Counted from the first letter of the stretch, positions 8,419-17,719 are shown. The stretch: DNA of 44,349 nt from Tyzzerella sp. (GCA_017416155.1 JAFQDE010000018.1:1-44349), one strand, 5' to 3'. The notes: generated by a model not told the origin, from the sequence alone. Numbers and translations: made by a program.

Positions 8419-9000
8419 ATGGGGAAAATATTTTATCTAATGGGAAAAAGTGCATCTGGGAAAGACACAATTTACAAAAAAGTGAAGGAACAGCTCCCGG
8501 AGCTTAAAACAATCGTAATCTACACTACTCGCCCAATCCGTGAGGGCGAGAGGGATGGAGTGGAATATTTCTTTGTGGATGACAACCGATTACATGAGTT
8601 GCAAGAAGCAGGGAAAGTTATAGAACTTCGCGAGTACAATACGGTTCATGGAATTTGGAAGTACTTCACGGCGGATGATGGTCAGTTTGATAGAGAGGAG
8701 CACTTGATTGCAATTGGGACTTTAGAATCCTACGTGCAATTAAAAGAATATTTTGGTGATGAGAAATTGGTGCCTGTCTATATAGAAGTCGAAGACGGTT
8801 TGCGGTTGGAGCGAGCTCTTTCTAGAGAGAGACAACAGAAAGAACCTAGGTACAAGGAACTTTGTAGAAGATTTCTTGCAGATGCAACAGACTTTTCTGT
8901 GGATAAATTAAGCAAAGCGGGGATAACTCGAAAATATTTAAACATTAATATGGATAAGTGTATTGATGAAATAGTGCTAAGTATTCGTGAAAAAATGTGA
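8419..9000 (+). CDS. Guanylate-kinase-like nucleotide kinase
   Basis: This 193-residue P-loop kinase has the Walker A GKSASGKDT (9-17) and a guanylate kinase signature TTRPIREGERDGVEYFF (about 36-52). The region after it (ELREYNTVHGIWKYFT) departs from the usual GNYYGT segment of housekeeping Gmk, so this is probably a divergent paralogue rather than the essential enzyme. In Bacillus the equivalent position upstream of holB carries tmk (thymidylate kinase) and small genes. It follows deoC by 14 bp and probably extends the carB-deoC transcript. The substrate (GMP, dGMP or another) is uncertain. Confidence 0.75.
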   Translation: MGKIFYLMGKSASGKDTIYKKVKEQLPELKTIVIYTTRPIREGERDGVEYFFVDDNRLHELQEAGKVIELREYNTVHGIWKYFTADDGQFDREEHLIAIGTLESYVQLKEYFGDEKLVPVYIEVEDGLRLERALSRERQQKEPRYKELCRRFLADATDFSVDKLSKAGITRKYLNINMDKCIDEIVLSIREKM

Positions 9001-9045
9001 TATACTTAAGAAGCACTTGATCATGTATGAAGGGAAGGTGATGGC

Positions 9046-10035
9046 ATGAGTGGATTTAAAGATGTGGTTGGGCATAAAGATATTATCCGATATATTCAGA
9101 ATGCGGTAAGTCAGAATAAGTTGTCGCATGCGTATATCCTGAATGGACAACGTGGTTCAGGAAAGAAGATGCTGGCACGTCTGTTTGCAATGACACTGCA
9201 ATGCGAGTCTGGTCAGTCAGAGCCTTGTATGGAATGCCGCTCCTGTATGCAGACAAAGAGTGGCAATCAACCGGATATTATCACGATTAAGCACGAGAAA
9301 CCGGCTTCTATCAGTGTGGATGATATTAGAGAGCAGCTGAATGGTGACATTATGATTAAACCATACAGCAGTCCCTATAAAATTTATATTGTTCCGGAGG
9401 CTGACCTCATGACGGTGCAGGCGCAGAATGCTCTTCTTAAGACGTTGGAGGAACCGCCGGAGTACGCGATAATATTTCTGTTAACAGAGAATGCGGACAG
9501 TTTGTTGTCAACCATTCGCTCTCGTTGTGTTATGCTTAAGCTTCGCAATATCAAGGATAAGCTGGTTAAAAAATATCTCATGGAGGAGCTTCAGATACCG
9601 GATTATCAGGCAGATGTATGTGCTGCTTTTGCACAGGGCAATATCGGTCGTGCTATTATGCTCGCAAAATCAGAGCATTTTAATGAGATTAAGGACGAGG
9701 CACTTCAACTGCTCAAATATTTGGACGAGATGGAGATGCATGAGATTGTTAGCGCAATCAAACAGATTAATAAATACAAATTGGAAGTGACAGATTATCT
9801 AGATATTATCACCATCTGGTATCGTGACATTTTGCTATATAAAGCTACGAAGGATATAGAAGGCCTGGTGTTCAGTGATCAGTTGAAAACGATTAAGGAG
9901 AAGGCAATCAAAAGTTCTTATGAGGGTATTGAAACGATCCTACAGAGCATTGAGAAGGCGAAGATGCGTTTAAAAGCCAATGTAAATTTTGATTTGGTCA
10001 TGGAACTTTTGTTGCTTACGATAAAGGAGAATTAA
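9046..10035 (+). CDS. holB: DNA polymerase III delta' subunit
   Basis: This 329-residue clamp-loader subunit has a P-loop-like GQRGSGKK (34-41), a four-cysteine zinc module (C53, C61, C64, C67), the segment NALLKTLEEPPEYAIIFLLT and the SRC motif in TIRSRC. Delta' is a largely structural AAA+ subunit loading the sliding clamp. The start has an AAGGTGA site. The order holB-ricT-trmN6-rsmI matches the conserved Firmicute cluster (holB-yaaT-yabB-yabC in B. subtilis), which supports the call over DnaX. It ends 3 bp before ricT. Confidence 0.93.
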   Translation: MSGFKDVVGHKDIIRYIQNAVSQNKLSHAYILNGQRGSGKKMLARLFAMTLQCESGQSEPCMECRSCMQTKSGNQPDIITIKHEKPASISVDDIREQLNGDIMIKPYSSPYKIYIVPEADLMTVQAQNALLKTLEEPPEYAIIFLLTENADSLLSTIRSRCVMLKLRNIKDKLVKKYLMEELQIPDYQADVCAAFAQGNIGRAIMLAKSEHFNEIKDEALQLLKYLDEMEMHEIVSAIKQINKYKLEVTDYLDIITIWYRDILLYKATKDIEGLVFSDQLKTIKEKAIKSSYEGIETILQSIEKAKMRLKANVNFDLVMELLLLTIKEN

Positions 10036-10038
10036 AAT

Positions 10039-10920
10039 ATGACAAAAATAATTGGAGTAAGATTCCGTCAGGCAGGAAAGGTCTACTTCTTTTCGCCGGG
10101 AAAACTTCATGTGAAACAAGGTGATAAAGTAATTGTAGAAACTGCACGAGGAGTGGAGTTCGGCAGTGTTGTGATGGGGCCGAAGGAAGTGAAGGATGAA
10201 GAGATTACACAGCCACTCAAACCAGTAATTCGAGTTGCGACAGAAGAAGATAAACGAAACGAAGAAAAGAATCGTGAAAGAGAAAAAGAAGCATTTGATA
10301 TATGTTTGGAGAAGATTCGCAAGCACGAATTGGACATGAAATTAATCAATGCAGAGTATACTTTTGATGGCAACAAAGTGCTATTTTATTTTACAGCAGA
10401 TGGAAGAATTGATTTTCGTGAACTTGTAAAGGATTTGGCGGCTGTGTTCCGTACAAGAATTGAGCTTCGACAGATAGGAGTTCGCGATGAGACAAAGATT
10501 CGTGGAGGAATTGGTATCTGTGGCCGCGCGCTTTGCTGTCATACTTACTTGTCAGATTTTGCACCTGTATCTATTAAGATGGCAAAGGAACAGAATCTTT
10601 CACTGAACCCAACCAAGATTTCAGGGGTTTGCGGCAGACTTATGTGCTGTCTTACAAACGAAGAAGAAACCTATGAAGAGTTGAACAGTCATCTTCCTGC
10701 AATAGGTGATACAGTTACAACGATAGAAGGTCTCAGCGGAGAAGTGCAGAGCGTTAGTGTTCTGCGTCAATTAGTGAAGGTAGTTGTGAATTTGGATGAT
10801 GATGAGAAGGAGATTCGTGAGTATAAAGCGAGCGAACTTAGATTCAAACCAAGAAAGAGAAAAGATGTAAAGCTTTCAAAAGAAGAGATGAAACAACTTG
10901 CGAAGTTGGAGGAGAATTAG
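10039..10920 (+). CDS. ricT: PSP1-domain protein RicT (YaaT)
   Basis: The 293-residue protein carries the PSP1 domain with two conserved cysteine clusters, GICGRALCCH and GVCGRLMCC. In B. subtilis RicT joins RicA and RicF in a complex with iron-sulfur clusters that assists RNase Y in mRNA maturation and affects sporulation, competence and biofilm formation. The C-terminus is a charged Lys/Glu tail. Its ribosome site AAGGAG overlaps the end of holB, and its stop codon abuts the ATG of the next gene. RicA and RicF are not in the window. Confidence 0.92.
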   Translation: MTKIIGVRFRQAGKVYFFSPGKLHVKQGDKVIVETARGVEFGSVVMGPKEVKDEEITQPLKPVIRVATEEDKRNEEKNREREKEAFDICLEKIRKHELDMKLINAEYTFDGNKVLFYFTADGRIDFRELVKDLAAVFRTRIELRQIGVRDETKIRGGIGICGRALCCHTYLSDFAPVSIKMAKEQNLSLNPTKISGVCGRLMCCLTNEEETYEELNSHLPAIGDTVTTIEGLSGEVQSVSVLRQLVKVVVNLDDDEKEIREYKASELRFKPRKRKDVKLSKEEMKQLAKLEEN

Positions 10921-11661
10921 ATGACAATCAATCTGAAGGAAGATGAGCGTCTGGATGATTTGCAAGTGAATGGATATGAGATTATTCAACATCCCGGAAA
11001 GTTCTGTTTTGGAATGGATGCAGTGTTGCTATCTAATTTTGCACGGGTAAAAAAAGGTGAAAATGCATTGGATCTTGGGACGGGGACAGGAATTATACCA
11101 ATACTTCTAACAGCAAAGACAGAAGGAGAACGATTTGTTGGGCTTGAGATTCAAGATGAAAGTGTAGATATGGCACGAAGAAGTGTCATACACAACCATT
11201 TGGGAAACCGGGTAGAGATTGTAAATGGAGATATCAAAGAGGCATCGAGCATATTTGGCGCTGCCTCTTTTGATGTTATAACAACGAACCCTCCGTATAT
11301 GATAGGACAGCATGGGATTGCAAATGCGTCAGACATGAAGGCAATAGCACGCCATGAAGTATTATGTACATTGGATGATATTTTGCGAGAAAGTGCGAAG
11401 ATACTTCGACCGGGTGGTAGATTTTATATGGTACACAGACCATTTCGACTGGCAGAGATCTTGTCGAAGATGGTGCAGGTGGGGATTGAACCGAAGCGTA
11501 TGAGAATGGTCCACCCTTTTATAGAAAAAGAACCCAATATGGTCTTGATAGAAGGAAAACGCGGGGGAAATTCGCGCATGACCGTAGAAAGACCACTGAT
11601 TGTTTATCGCGAACAGGGAGTGTATAGCGAGGAATTACTGGGTGAATATGGATTAAAGTAG
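10921..11661 (+). CDS. trmN6: tRNA1(Val) adenine-N6 methyltransferase (YabB/TrmN6 family)
   Basis: This 246-residue SAM-dependent methyltransferase has the SAM loop LDLGTGTGIIPI near residues 46-57 and the amino-methylating motif NPPY at 123-126. Relatives methylate A37 of tRNA-Val in enterobacteria; the B. subtilis neighbour is YabB. The ATG follows the ricT stop codon directly (TAGATG), with a GGAG site inside ricT. Assignment to the family is firm, but the exact tRNA target in this organism is inferred from homology and gene order. Confidence 0.88.
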   Translation: MTINLKEDERLDDLQVNGYEIIQHPGKFCFGMDAVLLSNFARVKKGENALDLGTGTGIIPILLTAKTEGERFVGLEIQDESVDMARRSVIHNHLGNRVEIVNGDIKEASSIFGAASFDVITTNPPYMIGQHGIANASDMKAIARHEVLCTLDDILRESAKILRPGGRFYMVHRPFRLAEILSKMVQVGIEPKRMRMVHPFIEKEPNMVLIEGKRGGNSRMTVERPLIVYREQGVYSEELLGEYGLK

Positions 11662-11678
11662 AAAGAAGAGGAATGCGT

Positions 11679-12521
11679 ATGGCGGGGAAATTATACCTGT
11701 GTGCAACACCAATTGGTAATCTGGAGGATATGACCTATCGTGTCATTCGCACTTTGCGGGAAGCTGATTTGATTGCGGCAGAAGATACAAGAAACAGTAT
11801 TAAACTACTGAATCATTTTGAAATCAAGACTCCGATGACCAGCTATCATGAATATAATAAGATCGAAAAAGGAAAAAAACTGATTGAGAAACTACAAGAC
11901 GGTGCAAATATTGCACTTATTACAGATGCAGGAACTCCGGGGATATCAGATCCTGGTGAAGAGCTTGTTCAGATGTGTTATGAAGCAGGAATTGAGGTAA
12001 CATCTTTGCCGGGTGCGGCGGCATGTATTACAGCCTTGACGCTTTCCGGACTCTCCACAAGAAGATTTGCTTTTGAGGCTTTTCTTCCTACAGACAAGAA
12101 GGAAAAACAAGCAGTTCTAAAGGAACTGGAGGTAGAGACAAGAACGATTATTATGTATGAGGCGCCACATCGCTTATTAAAAACTTTGGAGGAATTGTTA
12201 AATTGCCTCGGCAATCGAAGAATTACGGTATGTCGTGAATTGACGAAAAAGCATGAGACGGCATTTGTTACAACCATAGAAGAGGCTATTCATTACTATG
12301 AGACAAATGAACCCAAAGGTGAGTGCGTGCTGGTACTAGAAGGGAAAAGCAGAGAAGAAATCCGTAGGGAAGAGGTGTCAAAGTGGGAAGAGATGACCAT
12401 TGAAGAACACATGGAATATTATCTAAGTCAGGGATTCGACAAAAAGGAAGCCATGAAAATGGTTGCAAAGGACAGAGGAATCAGTAAGAGAGACGTATAT
12501 AGCGACTTTTGTAGAACTTAG
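11679..12521 (+). CDS. rsmI: 16S rRNA (cytidine-1402 2'-O) methyltransferase
   Basis: The 280-residue tetrapyrrole-methylase-fold protein has the RsmI hallmarks LYLCATPIGNLEDMTYR (N-terminus), AAEDTRNS, DAGTPGISDPG and SLPGAAA. RsmI methylates the ribose of C1402 in the decoding centre. The start is set at 11679 rather than the in-frame ATG at 11673: GAGGA (11668-11672) touches 11673 but is 6 nt from 11679, and family members begin just before LYLCATPIGN. It is the last gene of the holB cluster. No clear terminator follows. Confidence 0.94.
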   Translation: MAGKLYLCATPIGNLEDMTYRVIRTLREADLIAAEDTRNSIKLLNHFEIKTPMTSYHEYNKIEKGKKLIEKLQDGANIALITDAGTPGISDPGEELVQMCYEAGIEVTSLPGAAACITALTLSGLSTRRFAFEAFLPTDKKEKQAVLKELEVETRTIIMYEAPHRLLKTLEELLNCLGNRRITVCRELTKKHETAFVTTIEEAIHYYETNEPKGECVLVLEGKSREEIRREEVSKWEEMTIEEHMEYYLSQGFDKKEAMKMVAKDRGISKRDVYSDFCRT

Positions 12522-12565
12522 TCAATATGCACATAAAAAAATTTTATAATTGTTCATAATGAGTG

Positions 12566-12594
12566 TAGACGAAAAAGGGGGTTTTCTGTATACT
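12566..12594 (+). promoter_or_regulatory. Promoter of the MsmK-like ATPase gene
   Basis: TAGACG (12566-12571), a 17-bp spacer and TATACT (12589-12594) precede a strong TAGGAGGA site (12623-12630) and the start at 12640. Confidence 0.65.
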
Positions 12595-12639
12595 TATTAG
12601 AAGGAACATAAACATCCAATCTTAGGAGGAATAATTAGA

Positions 12640-13752
12640 ATGGGAACACTATCATTTAGAAACATTAACAAAGTTTATCCTAACGGATTTCATGCCGTTA
12701 AAGATTTTAATCTTGAAGTAGAAGATAAAGAATTCATCATCTTCGTTGGACCATCAGGATGTGGTAAGACAACAACACTTCGTATGGTTGCTGGTCTTGA
12801 AGAAATCAGTGAAGGTGAATTGGCAATCGATGGACGTATCGTTAATGATGTTGAGCCAAAAGACAGAGATATCGCAATGGTATTCCAGAACTATGCTTTG
12901 TATCCACATATGACAGTATATGATAACATGGCATTTGGTTTGAAATTAAGAAAAGTACCAAAAGCAGAGATTGAAAAATTAGTACATGAAGCAGCTAAGA
13001 TCCTTGACCTTGAGCCATTGTTGGATCGTAAACCAAAAGCACTTTCAGGTGGACAAAGACAGCGTGTTGCTATGGGACGTGCTATCGTTCGTAACCCAAG
13101 AGTATTCCTCATGGATGAACCTTTATCAAACTTGGATGCAAAACTTCGTGGACAGATGCGTATTGAGCTTTCTAAATTGCATCAAAGATTAGGTACAACA
13201 ATTATCTACGTTACTCATGACCAGGTAGAAGCTATGACACTTGGTACAAGAATCGTAGTTATGAATGCAGGTATCGTACAGCAGGTAGCTACACCTCAAA
13301 AATTATATGATGAACCAAACAACTTATTCGTTGCCGGATTTATCGGATCACCACAGATGAACTTCCTTGATGCAAAATGTACCGTTAAGGGAGACAAAGT
13401 TGAACTTGACTTAGGTGAATCAGTAATCACTCTCTCAGGCGACAAAGCTAAGAAGATTATTGATGGCGGATATGACGGAAAGACAGTTGTTATGGGTATT
13501 CGTCCGGAAGATGTTTATGATGACGAAAAAGATGTTGCTGCTCATCCGGAGACAGTTATCGAGTCTACAGTTCAAGGATATGAATTGTTGGGTGCAGAGG
13601 TTCACTTATACTTCGATTATGCTGGTTCTGTCTTTATAGCACGTGTAAAATCTGGCACAACAGCTAGAACAGGCGACCAAATTAAGATTGCTCTTGAGCC
13701 AAGCAAGATTCATGTGTTTGATAAAGAAACAGAAATGGCAATCACAAACTAG
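12640..13752 (+). CDS. msmK: Sugar ABC transporter ATP-binding protein (MsmK/MsiK/UgpC type)
   Basis: The 370-residue ATPase has Walker A GPSGCGKTT (37-45), signature LSGGQ (135-139), Walker B ending D159-E160, the H-loop in VTHDQVEAM, and a C-terminal OB-type regulatory region (about 240-365). This class energises CUT1 carbohydrate importers. No permease or binding protein is adjacent, so it is probably a shared ATPase serving several sugar uptake systems, as shown for MsmK in streptococci and MsiK in Streptomyces. It has a promoter and very strong ribosome site, and codon use that suggests high expression. Confidence 0.9.
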   Translation: MGTLSFRNINKVYPNGFHAVKDFNLEVEDKEFIIFVGPSGCGKTTTLRMVAGLEEISEGELAIDGRIVNDVEPKDRDIAMVFQNYALYPHMTVYDNMAFGLKLRKVPKAEIEKLVHEAAKILDLEPLLDRKPKALSGGQRQRVAMGRAIVRNPRVFLMDEPLSNLDAKLRGQMRIELSKLHQRLGTTIIYVTHDQVEAMTLGTRIVVMNAGIVQQVATPQKLYDEPNNLFVAGFIGSPQMNFLDAKCTVKGDKVELDLGESVITLSGDKAKKIIDGGYDGKTVVMGIRPEDVYDDEKDVAAHPETVIESTVQGYELLGAEVHLYFDYAGSVFIARVKSGTTARTGDQIKIALEPSKIHVFDKETEMAITN

Positions 13753-13761
13753 TGAGCGTAC

Positions 13762-13850
13762 ATAAAAGGGAGTAACTTGCGCTAAGGCGCTTACAATGTC
13801 GTCAATACGATGAGTAATCATCCGCATTGTAATGAAAAAGTGAGACTTTT
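13762..13850 (+). promoter_or_regulatory. yybP-ykoY (Mn2+) riboswitch aptamer
   Basis: The conserved 5' block GGGAGTAAC (13768-13776) follows AAAAG, and the closing block GAGACTTTT (13842-13850) ends the aptamer. P1 pairs AAAAG (13764-13768) with CTTTT (13846-13850). A GCGC hairpin (13779-13790) and a longer arm ACAATG (13793-13798) / CATTGT (13825-13830) containing GTCGTCAATACGATGAG fill the middle. This matches the yybP-ykoY class, which senses Mn2+ and controls cation exporters. The 3' arm of P1 is shared with the following terminator. Confidence 0.85.
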
Positions 13851-13884
13851 ATCGCATATAATATGCGATGGAAGTCTCTTTTTT
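13842..13884 (+). terminator. Riboswitch expression-platform terminator
   Basis: GAGACTT (13842-13848) pairs with AAGTCTC (13872-13878), with an inner stem ATCGCATA/TATGCGAT, followed by six T. The 5' arm overlaps the last strand of the aptamer P1, so ligand-stabilised P1 and the terminator exclude each other. That predicts metal-induced readthrough into the ATPase gene. Confidence 0.88.
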
Positions 13885-13963
13885 GTTGTAAAAAATTGGT
13901 GTAATACACAACTTTTCAGGGCAAACTAGAGACAGAGGTCGTGGAAACAAATAGGAGGGTAAT

Positions 13964-16579
13964 ATGAAATTTTATTGTGAAAATGCAGAAAAAGTATTAA
14001 ATCAAGTGGGTTCCACAGAAAATGGTCTAACGGAAACAGAGGCTCAGAAGAGACTTGAGGAAAAGGGAAAGAACCGTTTGGAAGCCGCGAAAGGGGAATC
14101 AATTATTCGGAGATTTCTAGAACAGTTGGCAGATCCAATGATAATTATTTTATTGGCAGCCGCAGCAGTAAGCGGTGTGCTTGCAGCAATGGAACCGGAA
14201 GGAGAATTTGTTGACGTAATCATCATTTTGGCAGTTGTAATTATTAATGCTGTACTTGGTGTATATCAGGAAAGCAAGGCAGAGAAAGCAATTGAGGCAT
14301 TACAGGAAATGTCGGCTGCGACATCGAAAGTTCTTCGAGAAGGGAAAGTGCAGGTTGTTCACAGTGAAGATTTGGTTGTGGGGGACATTATTCTGTTAGA
14401 AGCAGGAGATGCAGTTCCGGCAGATGCAAGAATCCTAGAGAGTGCAAGTCTTAAGATTGAGGAGGCAGCGCTTACCGGAGAATCTGTTCCTGTGACAAAG
14501 TTTATTGATATTATTAATTTAAAAGATGGCGAAAAGGATGTGCCACTTGGTGACCGTAAGAATATGATGTATATGGGAAGTACCGTTGTGTATGGTAGAG
14601 GTAAGGCAGTTATTACAGCTACCGGTATGGATACGGAGATGGGTAAAATTGCTGATGCTCTGACACAAGCAGAGGAGGGACAAACCCCACTTCAGAGAAA
14701 GTTGGCAGGGCTCTCTAAAATACTTACATGGCTTGTGCTAGGGATTTGTGTAGTTGTATTTGCGGTACAGATATTAAGAGCAGGAAGTTTTAACTTTGAG
14801 GTAGCCCTTGATTCGTTTATGGTTGCAGTATCGCTTGCAGTAGCGGCGATTCCGGAAGGTCTTGCTGCAGTTGTGACCGTTGTATTATCAATCGGTGTTA
14901 CAAATATGTCTAAGAGAAATGCCATCATTCGTAAGTTGACAGCAGTTGAGACACTTGGATGTGCGCAGATTATTTGTTCAGATAAAACAGGGACCTTAAC
15001 ACAGAACAAGATGACGGTTGTAGATTTCTTCGGAGAGGATGAAGCACATTTGGCAACAGCCATGGCTCTTTGCAATGATGCTGAGATTGATAACGATGGA
15101 AATGTTACAGGTGAGCCTACCGAGGCGGCTCTTGTAGTATGGGCAAATAAATTAGGGCTTAATAAGAATAATTTGAAGGTACAATTCACCCGTGCGGGTG
15201 AAGCACCATTTGATTCTGGAAGAAAAATGATGTCAACCATACATCATACAGCGAATGGTCTTGTGCAATATACAAAGGGTGCGCCGGATGTGATTATCGG
15301 GAAGTGCGACTATTACTTGGAAAAAGGGAAGCTGGTTCCGATGACACAGGAATATATAGACAAGATTCTGGAAGCTAATAAAGCGATGGCTGATAAGGCG
15401 CTCCGTGTACTCGCATGTGCAGAGAGAGTATGGAATGCGCTTCCTGCAGAATATGATGCAGATCTCTTAGAGCAGAAGCTTTGTTTTACCGGTCTTTGCG
15501 GCATGATTGATCCAGTACGTCCGGAGGTAAAAGATGCGATTGTAGAATGCAGAGGTGCAGGTATCCGTCCGATCATGATTACCGGAGATCACGTAGATAC
15601 AGCTGTTGCAATTGCAAAAGAACTTGGAATCATCACAGAAGGAACTTATGCAATCACTGGTTCACAGCTTAATGAAATGGATGATGAGCAGTTTGAAAAA
15701 GAATTCATGAACATCAGTGTATATGCCCGTGTACAGCCGGAGCATAAAACACGTATTGTAAATGCTTGGAAAAAAGCAGGTTTCGTAACAGCCATGACAG
15801 GTGATGGTGTGAATGATGCACCTTCCATTAAGTCAGCAGACATAGGTGTAGGAATGGGCATTACAGGTACAGACGTCACAAAAAACGTTGCAGATATGGT
15901 TCTTACAGATGATAACTTTGCAACAATTGTTGGAGCAGTAGAAGAAGGAAGAAGAATATACGATAATATCCGTAAAGCGATTCAGTTTTTACTTGGTTCG
16001 AACATGAGTGAAGTATTAACCATTTTTATTGCAACATTAATTGGTATTAAGATATTTGAACCGGTACATTTGCTCTGGATTAACTTAGTTACAGACTGTT
16101 TTCCTGCATTAGCACTTGGTATGGAAAAAGCAGAACCAAACATTATGCGTCGCAAACCGCGTGATGCAAAAGCAGGTATTTTTGCAGATGGTATGGGCTT
16201 TGACATTGGTTATCAAGGTTTTCTTGTAACGATTTTGGTTCTCATTTCATACTTTATTGGTAATAGTATGGGTGGAGCAACACATGGAACAACCATGGCG
16301 TTCCTCACGATGTCATTGGCAGAGATTTTTCACAGCTTTAACATGCGTTCACAAAGGCAAAGTATTTTTATGCTTGGAACGAAAAACAACTTCTTATTGC
16401 TTGCAGGAGTTGGATCGTTTATTGCCACAAGTGTTGTATGTGAAGTTCCGCTTCTTGCCGGTGCATTTAAGTTTGCCAGTGTTGGATTGACAGAATACCT
16501 CATCGCGATTATACTTGGTGTATGTATTATTCCTGTTGTGGAACTAGTAAAACTGATACAGAGAAAATTGGTGAGATAA
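13964..16579 (+). CDS. P2A-type cation-transporting ATPase, probable Mn2+ (or Ca2+) exporter
   Basis: This 871-residue P-type ATPase has the phosphorylation motif DKTGTLT at D340, the M4 motif PEGL with E298, the actuator TGES and the hinge TGDGVNDAPS. Metal-site residues on M5 (N680, E683) and M6 (N707, T710, D711) match those of SERCA-like pumps. Sequence alone suggests Ca2+ or Mn2+. The upstream yybP-ykoY riboswitch favours Mn2+ export, as for the riboswitch-linked P-type ATPase YoaB of Lactococcus. Ten hydrophobic helices are apparent and length is normal. The start has an AGGAGGG site. Its TAA overlaps the next ATG. Confidence 0.93.
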   Translation: MKFYCENAEKVLNQVGSTENGLTETEAQKRLEEKGKNRLEAAKGESIIRRFLEQLADPMIIILLAAAAVSGVLAAMEPEGEFVDVIIILAVVIINAVLGVYQESKAEKAIEALQEMSAATSKVLREGKVQVVHSEDLVVGDIILLEAGDAVPADARILESASLKIEEAALTGESVPVTKFIDIINLKDGEKDVPLGDRKNMMYMGSTVVYGRGKAVITATGMDTEMGKIADALTQAEEGQTPLQRKLAGLSKILTWLVLGICVVVFAVQILRAGSFNFEVALDSFMVAVSLAVAAIPEGLAAVVTVVLSIGVTNMSKRNAIIRKLTAVETLGCAQIICSDKTGTLTQNKMTVVDFFGEDEAHLATAMALCNDAEIDNDGNVTGEPTEAALVVWANKLGLNKNNLKVQFTRAGEAPFDSGRKMMSTIHHTANGLVQYTKGAPDVIIGKCDYYLEKGKLVPMTQEYIDKILEANKAMADKALRVLACAERVWNALPAEYDADLLEQKLCFTGLCGMIDPVRPEVKDAIVECRGAGIRPIMITGDHVDTAVAIAKELGIITEGTYAITGSQLNEMDDEQFEKEFMNISVYARVQPEHKTRIVNAWKKAGFVTAMTGDGVNDAPSIKSADIGVGMGITGTDVTKNVADMVLTDDNFATIVGAVEEGRRIYDNIRKAIQFLLGSNMSEVLTIFIATLIGIKIFEPVHLLWINLVTDCFPALALGMEKAEPNIMRRKPRDAKAGIFADGMGFDIGYQGFLVTILVLISYFIGNSMGGATHGTTMAFLTMSLAEIFHSFNMRSQRQSIFMLGTKNNFLLLAGVGSFIATSVVCEVPLLAGAFKFASVGLTEYLIAIILGVCIIPVVELVKLIQRKLVR

Positions 16580-17718
16580 TGGATTTAGACAAACATACAA
16601 TTAAAAAAATCAGAGGTTTAATTCTTTTTACCATCTTCGTTTTGGTTGCACTTTGGAACTACGAAGTTGTGTTTGATGGGATTCAGTTTATATGGGGTGT
16701 AATATCTCCGTTTGTATTAGGCGGAGTTATTGCATTTATTGTAAATATTCCAATGCGATTTTTCGAAGAGAAAATATTTAATAAGACCAACATAAGAAAG
16801 AAAAAGTGGGCAGAAAAGATTGCCCGTCCGTCAAGTCTGATTCTAGCGCTGATTGTTATTATTGGTATTATTGCAACAGTTGTGCTGATTGTTATCCCGC
16901 AACTTGGCAACACCATTTTGAATCTTGGCAAGACGATTCAGGATTTTATTCCAAAAGCACAAGCATGGGCAATACAGACATTTGAGGATAATCAAGAAAT
17001 AGCAAAGTGGATAGCTGATATTGATTTTAAATGGGATGAAATTCTTTCTCAGGGACTTGACTTTCTGAAAAACGGAGCGAGCAGTGTACTTGGTTCTACT
17101 TTTGAAGCAGCCATGAGCATTATCAGCGGTGTTGCAACGTTCTTTATCGCGGTTGTTTTTGCTTGTTATGTTTTGGTTCAGAAAGAGAAACTGGGTGAAC
17201 AGGTCAAGAAGCTGATGTATGCATTTCTTCCGGAGGATTGGAACAATATTTTGTTGGCATTAGGAAGTGTCGTAAATAAGAGTTTCACAAACTTCTTTAC
17301 AGGACAGTGTCTGGAAGCAGTAATTTTGGGACTGATGTTCTTAGTTGTTATGGTTATTTTGCGTCTTCCGTATGCACTTCTTATCAGTGTACTTATTGCC
17401 TTCACGGCTCTTATTCCAATTTTTGGAGCATTTATTGGATGTGGAGTAGGAGCACTACTTATCTTTATGATAAGTCCGACGAAAGCATTGATTTTTATTA
17501 TCATGTTTTTAGTGCTTCAGCAAATTGAAGGAAACTTTATTTATCCGCACGTGGTTGGTAATTCCGTGGGACTTCCGTCTATCTGGGTACTTGTTGCAGT
17601 GAGTGTCGGTGGAAGTTTGATGGGACTTTCGGGAATGTTGATATTTATCCCGATTACAGCGGTAGTGTATACGATGCTTCGTGGAATTGTAAACAGAAGA
17701 CTTGGGTTAAAAGAATAA
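16579..17718 (+). CDS. AI-2E family transporter
   Basis: This 379-residue membrane protein of the AI-2E/PerM family (UPF0118) has about eight helices, with the family's C-terminal block (QQIEGNFIYPHVVGNSVGL). Family members have been linked to autoinducer-2 export and to Na+/H+ antiport; the substrate here is open. The start is set at the ATG (16579) that overlaps the ATPase stop (TAATG). The longer frame from 16522 would extend 19 codons into the ATPase gene and lacks a ribosome site. Coupling to the ATPase places it under riboswitch control, suggesting a role in cation or membrane homeostasis. Confidence 0.85.
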   Translation: MDLDKHTIKKIRGLILFTIFVLVALWNYEVVFDGIQFIWGVISPFVLGGVIAFIVNIPMRFFEEKIFNKTNIRKKKWAEKIARPSSLILALIVIIGIIATVVLIVIPQLGNTILNLGKTIQDFIPKAQAWAIQTFEDNQEIAKWIADIDFKWDEILSQGLDFLKNGASSVLGSTFEAAMSIISGVATFFIAVVFACYVLVQKEKLGEQVKKLMYAFLPEDWNNILLALGSVVNKSFTNFFTGQCLEAVILGLMFLVVMVILRLPYALLISVLIAFTALIPIFGAFIGCGVGALLIFMISPTKALIFIIMFLVLQQIEGNFIYPHVVGNSVGLPSIWVLVAVSVGGSLMGLSGMLIFIPITAVVYTMLRGIVNRRLGLKE

Positions 17719-17719
17719 T

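Noticed and set aside
13718-13746. Promoter for the Mn2+ riboswitch inside the end of msmK
   Set aside because: TTGATA is present, but the bases at 17-bp spacing (ATCACA) do not resemble a -10 box; the true promoter could not be placed.
14692-15240. Minus-strand frame of 182 codons inside the ATPase gene
   Set aside because: It mirrors the well-conserved ATPase coding region and has low-complexity Ser/Thr/Ala composition typical of an antisense frame.
16522-16578. Longer N-terminus for the AI-2E protein
   Set aside because: It would overlap the ATPase gene by 58 bases and has no ribosome site; ATG 16579 with a TAATG overlap is the better start.
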